Origin: Chitinophaga tropicalis
GTDB taxonomy: Bacteria; Bacteroidota; Bacteroidia; Chitinophagales; Chitinophagaceae
Direction of reading: 5' to 3'
Length of the DNA: 64,000 bases
Assembly: GCF_009758205.1 (NCBI RefSeq)
Contig: NZ_WRXN01000004.1
Span: 372,001 to 436,000, forward strand
In this document: positions 53,911 to 61,640 of the stretch, piece after piece
How the letters are laid out: the number at the start of each line of letters is the position of its first letter
Numbering within the stretch: the first letter of the stretch is position 1
The notes under the pieces: model-generated
Told to the model about the DNA's origin: nothing
What the model saw: only the letters and a program-made list of their open reading frames with translations
Database searches by the model: none
Translations under genes and position numbers: made by a program

Positions 53911-55723
53911 GATATGGTCCTGAGGTAGGTAAATGAATAGACACAATAGTACCGTGATGCTCCTTGCTTTGTATATTGATATATCCGTTGTTCTTTTCTG
54001 CCAGGTTGCGGCACAGCCATAGTCCCATACCGGTAGCCGGTTCTCCTGCTGTCCCCCTGGCAAGTGTTTCGCGTTTAAAATCAAAGATGAATGGCAGATG
54101 TTCCCTGGCAATTCCCCGGCCTGTATCTGAAACCTGGATACAGCTGGAAAGCTGGCCGGGAATGGCTTCTATCGTGACGGTTCCCTGCTGGGTGTGTTTA
54201 ATCGCGTTACTGATGATATTACGGAGGATGATCTTTACAGATTCCATATCTGCTTCAATGAAAAGATCCGCCGGTACCAGGCAACTGCAGGAGATATCTT
54301 TTCGTTGCATGACCGTAGTAAAATCATACAGGACGATGTTCACGACAGAAAGCAGGTGTAAACGTTCGCTGTTGAAGTGCAGCCGGTCAGTATGTACCCA
54401 GACCCATTGCAGCAGGTTATCCAGCAGGAGGCGGAATCCCTGCAGGGTATATCCCATCTCTCCTACCTGGTCGGCTAAACGGTCATGTGTACCGGTGATG
54501 ACACATTCGCTGATACCGGTGTGTAAAAGCTGCATGGTGTATACGGGAGAGCGGAGATCGTGCGCTACTATAGAGAAGAACTGGTCTTTGGTTTGCATCA
54601 GTTCTTCCAGCCGTTTTTTCTGCGAAGCGATGATAATGCCGGCCGCCCTGTTCTGCCGGTAAGCATACAATACTATGCCGGCAACCAGTAGCAGGCCAAT
54701 TGCTGTGATAAGAAAAACGTTGCGCTGCAATCTTTTTCCTCTCAGCTCTGCTGCCTGGAGGGCTGTCTGTTGCTGCAGGGAAGCGATCTCTTTCTGCTTG
54801 AGGGACACTGCATATTTCTTTTCCTGCTGCGCCAGCTCCCATACTTTATCGCGGTTCCAGTTATCTTCCCTGAGGGCAACATACTGCTTATGATAATCCA
54901 GCGCCTTTTTATAATTCCGCTGGCTTTCTTCTGCGAGTGAGAGGTTATAAAAAGCATTCTGCCTGATAAGCGGCAAATCTGCTGCGGTAGCCAGCTGCAA
55001 TCCTGCCTGTATATACTGGATGGCTTTCCGGTCGTTATACTGCTCAAAGTAAAGGTCTCCGAGGTTGAGATAAGAGGTGGCAATACCGGCGGTATCTTTC
55101 TCTGCTTTTTCTATGGCCAGGCTCCTGAGGTGATATGCTTCAGACTGACGGTAATTCTCAAGATAGAGGTAGATAATAGCCAGGTTATTGCAGACTGTTT
55201 TTTCCAGTCCGCGGTCCTGCAGGGAAGACAGGTCTTTTTCCAGCGGCTGATAAGCAGCCAGTGCTTTTTCATATTCTTTCTGCTGAATGAAGATACTGCC
55301 CAGGTCACAACAGATGCGTGTGAGCATGGGTAGTTTCCTGGCTTCGCCAATAGCTCTGGCGGCCTGGAGCACGGGTATTGCTTCTGCATCCAGCTGATTA
55401 CGGTGGTAGATACTGGCCTGCATAAGATAGGAGAAATACAGCAGGGTGTCCTGCCTGTTCCTGGCTGCTTCCCTGATGTTATGCAGTATCAGGGGGAGCG
55501 CTTCCTTATAACGCTGCCTGCCCAGTAACACATGACTATTATGAAAACACACCTGCGGGGACCCTTTTCCTGTCAATATTTTATCCCGGTATGGTTCCTG
55601 TCCGTGACAGACTGTACAAAACTGCCTGTAGGTCTGTTCAGAATATGGTACGGCAGCGCCGTTTCCCCTTCCTGCAGAAAAAGCTGACAGGAAGACAATG
55701 CAATAGAGTAAAGTAAATTTCAC
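53786..55723 (-). CDS. TPR histidine kinase with N-terminal CxxCH motif
   Basis: This 645-residue sensor kinase has a signal peptide (about 1-24) and then RQFCTVCHGQE (Cys36, Cys39, His40), a c-type-haem CxxCH motif. A periplasmic TPR array (about 70-300) and a transmembrane helix (about 335-355) follow. The cytosolic part has HisKA (IVAHDLRSPVY, His388) and HATPase (DTGRGIAREHLPFIF). It starts at GTG 55723, with a G-run Shine-Dalgarno just upstream (55728-55733). That G-run can pair in a CCCC-TTC-GGGG hairpin. Beyond LPTSG the chain continues about 42 residues in a frame that overlaps the LytTR gene, so its original stop was perhaps lost. Confidence 0.92.
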   Translation of the reverse strand: MKFTLLYCIVFLSAFSAGRGNGAAVPYSEQTYRQFCTVCHGQEPYRDKILTGKGSPQVCFHNSHVLLGRQRYKEALPLILHNIREAARNRQDTLLYFSYLMQASIYHRNQLDAEAIPVLQAARAIGEARKLPMLTRICCDLGSIFIQQKEYEKALAAYQPLEKDLSSLQDRGLEKTVCNNLAIIYLYLENYRQSEAYHLRSLAIEKAEKDTAGIATSYLNLGDLYFEQYNDRKAIQYIQAGLQLATAADLPLIRQNAFYNLSLAEESQRNYKKALDYHKQYVALREDNWNRDKVWELAQQEKKYAVSLKQKEIASLQQQTALQAAELRGKRLQRNVFLITAIGLLLVAGIVLYAYRQNRAAGIIIASQKKRLEELMQTKDQFFSIVAHDLRSPVYTMQLLHTGISECVITGTHDRLADQVGEMGYTLQGFRLLLDNLLQWVWVHTDRLHFNSERLHLLSVVNIVLYDFTTVMQRKDISCSCLVPADLFIEADMESVKIILRNIISNAIKHTQQGTVTIEAIPGQLSSCIQVSDTGRGIAREHLPFIFDFKRETLARGTAGEPATGMGLWLCRNLAEKNNGYINIQSKEHHGTIVSIHLPTSGPYHAGNEYSDRGRSPEGSADTKTAVVKKRVQGNRHRRYPSHGA

Positions 55724-55751
55724 GTGGCCCCCCTTCGGGGTATTTAATGGT

Positions 55752-56180
55752 TTAAGACTCCACGCCTTTCTTTGGTACCGAGATACCGCCCCTTTTCGGC
55801 CCTTCCTTGTTATACTGGTCTGAGAGTATCACCACTTCCACCCAATCCACCTCTCCGGTATATTCAATGGTGGTCTCTATATACCATAATACGGGTTCTG
55901 CCGGGAGCTGTTCAGACGCATATGTTAATGTTATTACCAGCATGGGGATATTATTATCAAGGCCTCCCAGAGAGGAACTAACGTCCAGCTGGAAAGACTC
56001 CATACTGTTTGCCAGGAGCGCGCTCATGGCCTTTACGCGCAAAATAGAGGACTGGCTATTTTCATCGAAATAGCAGAAAACAAAAGGTTCATTCAACCCG
56101 ACTGTCAGTAATGCAGGTGCGGATACAATTGAAGTAAATTCACTATGGGTAATAATGGGGGGCGTGAGAATTGAGGTCAT
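55752..56180 (-). CDS. Hypothetical protein of the tail-collar cluster
   Basis: This 142-residue protein has no signal peptide. The ATG at 56180 (MTSILTPPIITH) was chosen over a TTG at 56207. The middle is beta-rich (VLWYIETTIEYTGEVDWVEV), and the C-terminus is basic and glycine-containing (PKRGGISVPKKGVES). It lies 28 nt before the CxxCH kinase. Its family was not recognised. It is the last non-regulatory gene in the run of six. Confidence 0.7.
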   Translation of the reverse strand: MTSILTPPIITHSEFTSIVSAPALLTVGLNEPFVFCYFDENSQSSILRVKAMSALLANSMESFQLDVSSSLGGLDNNIPMLVITLTYASEQLPAEPVLWYIETTIEYTGEVDWVEVVILSDQYNKEGPKRGGISVPKKGVES

Positions 56181-56238
56181 CGGATTGGTTTTACTGCAAT
56201 TTAGCAAAAAACCTACATTAACGTTATCCCAAAGTGTT

Positions 56239-56262
56239 GGGGCCGGAAAGACTTCCAGCCCC
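56239..56262. terminator. Hairpin between cluster genes
   Basis: A GGGGC/GCCCC stem with inner GGAA/TTCC pairs and one mismatch is followed by T6 on the plus strand. It lies between minus-strand genes and may be a bidirectional terminator or attenuator. Confidence 0.55.
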
Positions 56263-56313
56263 TTTTTTCAATTGTAACTGCGAATACAAAAGTCCAGATA
56301 AGAGTGGTTTTGT

Positions 56314-56685
56314 TTAATCTGCCAGGTATATGTGGAAGTTGAATAATGTGCCATAATTGTCGACCTGCACATCCAGGTAATCCCGTCCCTCTCTCTCAGG
56401 CATCACGCGTCCCAGGGTTGCCCCCCGTAGAGTTTCCCTTGCCCAGATGCTCAGTGCTTCTATATCCCGCCGCCTCATTCTGTATTGTCCACGGGGAGTG
56501 GTGCCGGCGTTATAAATCGACTGCTGATCATAAGGGCGGTAATGAGAAACCCCTTCCACGTAGATATTTTCCTGATTACCGGGAATTCTTACCAGGTATA
56601 AGTCAGGATTAGGCCGGTTATTCTGCTGGCTTACTCCGTAAGAAGCGTTCACTATAAACTCCCAATCTGCGAGTGATAAGATCAT
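56314..56685 (-). CDS. Hypothetical protein of the tail-collar cluster
   Basis: This 123-residue protein starts at ATG 56685 (MILSLADWEFIVNAS), since the longer frame relies on a TTG. It has no signal peptide. It is rich in Tyr and charged residues (SHYRPYDQQSIYNAG, then RGQYRMRRRDIEALSIW). No domain was recognised. It follows the cysteine peptidase gene by 38 nt, so it is likely co-expressed, and it could be a partner or inhibitor of that peptidase. Confidence 0.7.
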   Translation of the reverse strand: MILSLADWEFIVNASYGVSQQNNRPNPDLYLVRIPGNQENIYVEGVSHYRPYDQQSIYNAGTTPRGQYRMRRRDIEALSIWARETLRGATLGRVMPEREGRDYLDVQVDNYGTLFNFHIYLAD

Positions 56686-56723
56686 AAAAGTTTTTTTACG
56701 GTAATGAATATTGTTTAACAGCT

Positions 56724-57386
56724 TTACTGACGTTCCAGGGAGATCCACCAACCGGAGAATTTGTATTTTCTCTCCAGTGTAATGAATGTTCTTAATGGTA
56801 GAGGTTGTTCTCTATCATACCTGCAAACGGTACCACTAGCCGAATCATAACAGGTATCATAACCGATAACGATCCAATGTTTATGGTCATTTACTCCCAG
56901 CAGATGTACCTGGTTCTTTTCTGGGAAACTCAAATATTCTACAGGGCCCATCACCTCGCCAAACTGAGGTGAGATCAACGCTACTTCAGCATCAAAGAGA
57001 TTAGGCCATGGAGAAATATTCTGCAATTCCAACCGGGAAAAATACTCCTGTGCTGCAATGTTATAGGACACCCTTATACATGAGGCTTCCATACCAGATC
57101 TATGCGCCACACATGTCAATGCGGAAGGTGGGTTCTGGTGCATGGCCGGAGAAGAGTACTGGTACATGGCCACACTTTCTCCCAACATAACATTACCCGT
57201 GATCTGGTAGATACGTTGCGCGTACGCCTGTGGCGAAGGCTTGGTATAGCCTTCTACAATGACCTCTGTGTTCAGTGCCATGGGGATTTCAGCCAGCCCC
57301 ATATCTTCAAGTGCAGCCGCCAGTGCAAAAGCTCCGCAACTGTTAGGGCTTGTCTGGTTAACACCCTGAAATCTTTCAAATGACAT
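56724..57386 (-). CDS. Papain/C39-like cysteine peptidase
   Basis: This 220-residue protein has a C39/papain-like catalytic layout. NSCGAFALAAAL places the nucleophile Cys17, DHKHWIVIGYD supplies His168 or His170, and Asp177 or Asp181 follows. There is no signal peptide, transporter domain or leader, unlike bacteriocin-processing C39 domains. It sits between the tail-collar and small hypothetical genes. It could be a processing peptidase or an effector; the substrate is unknown. The fold call rests on motif order only. Confidence 0.75.
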   Translation of the reverse strand: MSFERFQGVNQTSPNSCGAFALAAALEDMGLAEIPMALNTEVIVEGYTKPSPQAYAQRIYQITGNVMLGESVAMYQYSSPAMHQNPPSALTCVAHRSGMEASCIRVSYNIAAQEYFSRLELQNISPWPNLFDAEVALISPQFGEVMGPVEYLSFPEKNQVHLLGVNDHKHWIVIGYDTCYDSASGTVCRYDREQPLPLRTFITLERKYKFSGWWISLERQ

Positions 57387-57458
57387 AAATGGATCTTTTT
57401 TAAGGATAAGAAATCATTACAGCCCCCGGATATTGCCGGCACAAAAGGGGCAGTTTCT

Positions 57459-58028
57459 TTATACGTATTTTATGAGATAGTACACGTAAGTATTGAGCGG
57501 CCTTGTTTCGGTACTGGTTTGTACTGCGGGGCCGGATTGCGCAGTTGCGTTACCGGTATATCCCTGCAGAGCAATGGCTGCTGCTCCTCCCCCTTCTTCT
57601 GCCGCTGCTGTCTCAGCCCCGTTGTAAGTATGTTGATGCTGCTGCAGGGCGAAGGACTGAACAGAACCTACGCCTGCACTTGTCTGCCCATTGGGCAGTT
57701 TACGCGAACCACTGTCAGGGTCCCTGCCGGCCCCCATATCTGTCATACGGAGGAAGTAGCCCCGGTAATCCGGCAGGGAAAATTCATCATTGCTTTCACT
57801 ACCTGTATTGTAAAGTGTTCCCAGAACACTGGAGAGCACAGGGTAGTCAGAAATGTTATAAGTAGCCCCGTTACATAATAACCAGCCATATGTTCCTACA
57901 ATAGTCTCTGCTGTAACGGACGTACCTGTGGTATTGAGCTGTCCGGCAAAGGCAATCACAGTACCGGGCGGCAATGAGGAGGGCATTACAGGAAGGCGTT
58001 CCTTCCTGTGAAGAAATGGTATTTTCAT
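57459..58028 (-). CDS. Phage tail-collar domain protein
   Basis: This 189-residue protein has a tail-collar domain at about 20-95 (PGTVIAFAG, YGWLLCNGATYNISDYPVL, FSLPDYRGYFLRM). A C-terminal adhesin-like segment follows with HQHTY and the closing RPLNTYVYYLIKYV. There is no signal peptide. Such proteins form fibre tips in phages and occur alone in Bacteroidota. It lies 23 nt after the 884-residue gene, without phage genes nearby. Confidence 0.9.
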   Translation of the reverse strand: MKIPFLHRKERLPVMPSSLPPGTVIAFAGQLNTTGTSVTAETIVGTYGWLLCNGATYNISDYPVLSSVLGTLYNTGSESNDEFSLPDYRGYFLRMTDMGAGRDPDSGSRKLPNGQTSAGVGSVQSFALQQHQHTYNGAETAAAEEGGGAAAIALQGYTGNATAQSGPAVQTSTETRPLNTYVYYLIKYV

Positions 58029-58051
58029 GGAGATGGTATTTTTGAGTATGG

Positions 58052-60706
58052 TTATCTGCGGGGCAGGAAAGAAGGAAGATGTTCACTCTCATCTATTACC
58101 TGCATATCGGTAGGCAATGCTATCTCCCATGTCTTATCAATAGTAGTATGCCCGTTCCAGTTATCTACTTTTTTAATATGCGCTGCTATCTGTACATCAT
58201 TCTCTGTAACGGGAACGAAAGGCGCCGGCAGCTCCCATATTAAGCCGGAAGAAAGATAATAGAGCGCCTGGTAATTATCTTCCGGCCGCACGGGCAGGAA
58301 TACTGTAGCAGCTTCCGCCTGCAGGAAAGGTCTCAGCGAGGTATTGCGGCTTTGCAGGGCAGCGTTGTATTTCAGGGGGGCATCATCCAGTACAAAGGTC
58401 ATCTCGTCCCATTCAAAGGCATGCTGAATGAACTGGTAATAAGCCTGCCTGTTCGCCCATGCAGTACTACGCCCATCTTCCGGTATACCCTGCCTGTCTG
58501 TAAATATATTTATCAGCAGTTCCCTGCAGCTGCGTTGTATGGAAGAATATTCAATATCCCGCAGCAACATGGTATTGGCCTGGTCTCCTTCTCCTGCCAG
58601 CCTTGAAATTTCCAGCGTATATTCTTCCAGCTGTTTCTGCCATGCGGCTGTGATCTGTTTATAAACATCGGCCTTCCATCTGTCCATCCATCCTTTCAAT
58701 GGTTTACAGGTTATTTTTGCGTGCAGTATACATCCTGCCGGCAGCTTGTCTGTTTTAGAAGGCCTGTTACCTGCTACAGAGAAAGAGAGCGGGCTGCCTT
58801 CATCCGTCAGTTTAAGCTCATTGGTATTGGCTGCCGGCGTGAGGGTAAAGATGCTTCCTCCTATAAAGCCGGATACCTGGTTGTCTGCATCATCCGTCAC
58901 AAACAGGACGGAAACTACTGCTGCCGATGCTGCATACTGGTCCGGCAGCTCCACCTGTTTCTCTGTTTCTCCGTTTTGCAGGGAAACACCGGTATATAAT
59001 GTTTCCTGGGGCGGCAGGAGAATAGTATCTATGTTATAATATGCTGCCAGTGTTGTATAGTTTTCCCGCGTAATGTCCCTGAAGCTGTGAATACCTTTCT
59101 CAGCCGGAGAAAGCGGCTTTTCCATATTAATGTTGTTCAGCAGCTGCTGTGACCTGATATAATCACGGGCGGGGTCTTTCAGGCGTATTTCCAGCAGGAA
59201 ACGGTGACCATAGTTCTCCAGGCTGATGGTATAAATTTTATTCAGCCAGCGGTAAATACCGCGGAAATGCTGAGTACCGTTACTGTTGTCGAATATGCTG
59301 GTGTTCACCTCCTCCTGCTCATTGTATGCGGTATATAACCTTTTCTTTGAAATGGTGTCCCGTATGCGGCTCACCGTACGGTTAAGCACTTTTTTCACAA
59401 AACGGCTTTTATCTTCCGCACCGGGATTTTTTGAGCCATCTATGGTGGTTGACCATGAGCCGTTCAATGTTGCTTCTGTAGGTGGGCCATAAGTAGTTTG
59501 AAAGTTGTTGTACGTTTTTGTTTTAACATATCCGGTAAGCGTCTTCTTCGCTTCTGCCACCAGGTCCTGCGTTGCTTCCCGGAAGCTTTCATCATTGTCT
59601 GTTGCTGTAATGCTGTTTTCTTCAGTAATGCTGGTTGTATGTTGTTTGTTCCTGCGGAGCGACTTTTTCCTCTCTCCTTTCAGGATATTCTCTATATGTG
59701 CTATCTCCCCCTGTTCATAGCGCCGCAAGGCAAATTTCACCATCTTCAGTTCGCCAACGGCATAAGGTACAATGGAATCGTCTTTATTATCTGTTACGCC
59801 GTAAGGTGGCAGCGGAAAAACGGCTGATGGCAATACGATGGTGGCATTGAGCGGAGCTATCTGCTGTATTTCAAAACAATGCAGGATAACCAGCACTTTG
59901 TTGAGCGCGATGGCCAGCTCTTTATTGAAACCAGGAAAGACAGAGAGTGCAAAATAGTTCTGCCAGACCTGCTGTATGGTATCCTGGTAGTTATCCGGAA
60001 GATCTGCGTCCTGCAGCAGCATGTCAATAGTGTATACATCTTCACTTCTCTGCAGACGGTCATAGATATCCGGGAATAAGGTAAAAGGCATGGGGATGGC
60101 GGACGGATCTCCAAAATACTGACCTTCAAATGGCGATTGCCCGTTGATAAAGTCCAGGCATAAGGTCTCTGCCTGTTTCCGTACATCCGGCGGTTGCAGG
60201 GTGGACAGCTGGCTGTAGAGCAATGCGCTGTTTCCTGTTCCGGGAGTATAGGTAATGAAGTTGAGGACCACGAACGCTGCGCTTTCCTGTGGCCAGGGAG
60301 TGACATCCACATAGGGGAACAGCGGCGAGGAGATGATATCCTCAGGGTCAGGCCCCGGAGAGGGCGTTGATGGGAGAACCGGGGGTACAGGAGGAGGTGG
60401 TGGTTCTGGCGACAATATCACCATTGTGCCGTCAAAATGTTTCTGCAGGCCAACGCTTTCATTTTTGCCATAATAGAGGTTACCGTAGAGTAATTGTTCA
60501 GATTTGCGTTGCACCAGGCTTACCCGGCCTTTTATATTGAACCTGTCCGGAGCCATGTAATAGACTTCCTGTGTTTCGCCCGGCTCAATGCTCCGCCGGA
60601 TCACTACCTGTGGGTTCTTAAGAGGATAAATGAATTCATATATCACCCCTCTTCCTTCGTTGAAGGCGATTACCCTGAACTCGTTATTAACAACATTATC
60701 AGCCAT
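58052..60706 (-). CDS. Large uncharacterised protein with proline-rich hinge
   Basis: This 884-residue protein has no signal peptide. An N-terminal beta-rich domain of about 100 residues is followed by a proline-rich hinge (SPEPPPPPVPPVLPSTPSPG, about 99-118). A helical region follows, and the motif GEIAHIENILKGE (about 333-345) sits before a charged coiled-coil part (about 350-400). A large C-terminal alpha/beta part ends LPSFLPRR. It is the largest protein of the cluster and may be a scaffold or tip protein. No family could be assigned with confidence. Confidence 0.85.
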   Translation of the reverse strand: MADNVVNNEFRVIAFNEGRGVIYEFIYPLKNPQVVIRRSIEPGETQEVYYMAPDRFNIKGRVSLVQRKSEQLLYGNLYYGKNESVGLQKHFDGTMVILSPEPPPPPVPPVLPSTPSPGPDPEDIISSPLFPYVDVTPWPQESAAFVVLNFITYTPGTGNSALLYSQLSTLQPPDVRKQAETLCLDFINGQSPFEGQYFGDPSAIPMPFTLFPDIYDRLQRSEDVYTIDMLLQDADLPDNYQDTIQQVWQNYFALSVFPGFNKELAIALNKVLVILHCFEIQQIAPLNATIVLPSAVFPLPPYGVTDNKDDSIVPYAVGELKMVKFALRRYEQGEIAHIENILKGERKKSLRRNKQHTTSITEENSITATDNDESFREATQDLVAEAKKTLTGYVKTKTYNNFQTTYGPPTEATLNGSWSTTIDGSKNPGAEDKSRFVKKVLNRTVSRIRDTISKKRLYTAYNEQEEVNTSIFDNSNGTQHFRGIYRWLNKIYTISLENYGHRFLLEIRLKDPARDYIRSQQLLNNINMEKPLSPAEKGIHSFRDITRENYTTLAAYYNIDTILLPPQETLYTGVSLQNGETEKQVELPDQYAASAAVVSVLFVTDDADNQVSGFIGGSIFTLTPAANTNELKLTDEGSPLSFSVAGNRPSKTDKLPAGCILHAKITCKPLKGWMDRWKADVYKQITAAWQKQLEEYTLEISRLAGEGDQANTMLLRDIEYSSIQRSCRELLINIFTDRQGIPEDGRSTAWANRQAYYQFIQHAFEWDEMTFVLDDAPLKYNAALQSRNTSLRPFLQAEAATVFLPVRPEDNYQALYYLSSGLIWELPAPFVPVTENDVQIAAHIKKVDNWNGHTTIDKTWEIALPTDMQVIDESEHLPSFLPRR

Positions 60707-60742
60707 GGGACAGATGATTTGGAGCCAATGGAAAAGATGGTA

Positions 60743-60773
60743 ACCCCGGGGGCTATGCCGGTCACCCCGGGGT
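60743..60773 (-). terminator. GC-rich hairpin between cluster genes
   Basis: ACCCCGGGG (60743-60751) pairs with CCCCGGGGT (60765-60773), 9 bp. It lies 7 nt past the stop of the first cluster gene and may lower expression of the genes that follow. Confidence 0.6.
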
Positions 60774-60780
60774 CAGAGAG

Positions 60781-61401
60781 TTATGCGTACTGGATATTAT
60801 CAAGTACAAACTGGAATGGAGTTGCTCTTGCACTATTACCGCCGCCGGTCATGATAATGTCTGCGCTGGCAATACCGAAGAGGGACAGTTCTGTATTGAC
60901 CTGGGAAAGTACTGCAGAGTTCATTACCTGGCCTTCCTGGATCTGGGAAACTACACCGATCCAGATGGTGGGCTTAAATTCAAAAACAGCCTTTTCTCCC
61001 GGAGGGATACCTGTTTTGGTAGCCAGCAGCTTGCCATTCTTATAGGCATTGGCCGTAAATGCACCTATTTCAAGCCCGTTGTAGATCTCAATTTCAGTAT
61101 CGCTGCTTGCGGGGCCACGCAAGGTCAGAGAATCGCCGGAATTGCTTTCAGATACCTGGAACTGCTGACCATTGGAGGCCGGTGTTAGCGGACTGTAGTT
61201 ACCCCAGCTGTCACTGGCGGAGATGTAAAGATCCAGTGGGTAGCTGAAAGGGTGGTTCCAGGTAACGCCACAGTTTTCAATAACCATCCAGGCAACAGCC
61301 AGTTCTTCAAAAGAGGTGTCTACGTTTTTCTGAAAGATGACAATCTTGGAGTTGTTCTTGTCATTGGAGTTGTTGATCAAATTAAGCGAAATACTGCTCA
61401 T
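60781..61401 (-). CDS. Beta-rich hypothetical protein, first gene of the tail-collar cluster
   Basis: This 206-residue protein has no signal peptide. Two beta-sandwich-like halves are suggested: IVIFQKNVDTSFEELAVAWM onward, then EIYNGLEIGAFTANAYKNGK and IWIGVVSQIQEGQVM. Its start at 61401 follows a 239-nt divergent promoter region. It probably gives the most abundant product, as it precedes a GC hairpin. No family was recognised; a structural or sheath-like subunit is one reading. Confidence 0.8.
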   Translation of the reverse strand: MSSISLNLINNSNDKNNSKIVIFQKNVDTSFEELAVAWMVIENCGVTWNHPFSYPLDLYISASDSWGNYSPLTPASNGQQFQVSESNSGDSLTLRGPASSDTEIEIYNGLEIGAFTANAYKNGKLLATKTGIPPGEKAVFEFKPTIWIGVVSQIQEGQVMNSAVLSQVNTELSLFGIASADIIMTGGGNSARATPFQFVLDNIQYA

Positions 61402-61480
61402 TACTTGAGGTTTTTAAGATGTGAAAAGTTGTTTCAGGGTCACCGGTGATCTGATATGGTAAAATTAAGGCAGGCAAAAA

Positions 61481-61506
61481 ACCCGGGCCGGATGGTTGCC
61501 CCGGGT
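61481..61506. repeat. Hairpin in divergent promoter region
   Basis: ACCCGGG (61481-61487) pairs with CCCGGGT (61500-61506), with a 12-nt loop, between the cluster start at 61401 and the kinase start at 61641. A 10-bp palindrome TCACCGGTGA (61440-61449) lies beside it. Either could be an operator. Confidence 0.4.
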
Positions 61507-61640
61507 GGGGAAGTTGGCTGCGGGAGTGGTGGATTATATGGTATAAGTGGCGGTGGTTATCCTGACGGAGCTACATATTATTACTAAATGAAAATCAAGT
61601 AATTAAAATATCTGTTAAATTGCAGTTATAACACTGCGAT

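Noticed and set aside
53786-61401. Tail-collar region as a prophage
   Set aside because: There is no integrase, terminase, portal, capsid, tail sheath, holin or lysin, and no attachment-site duplication was seen.
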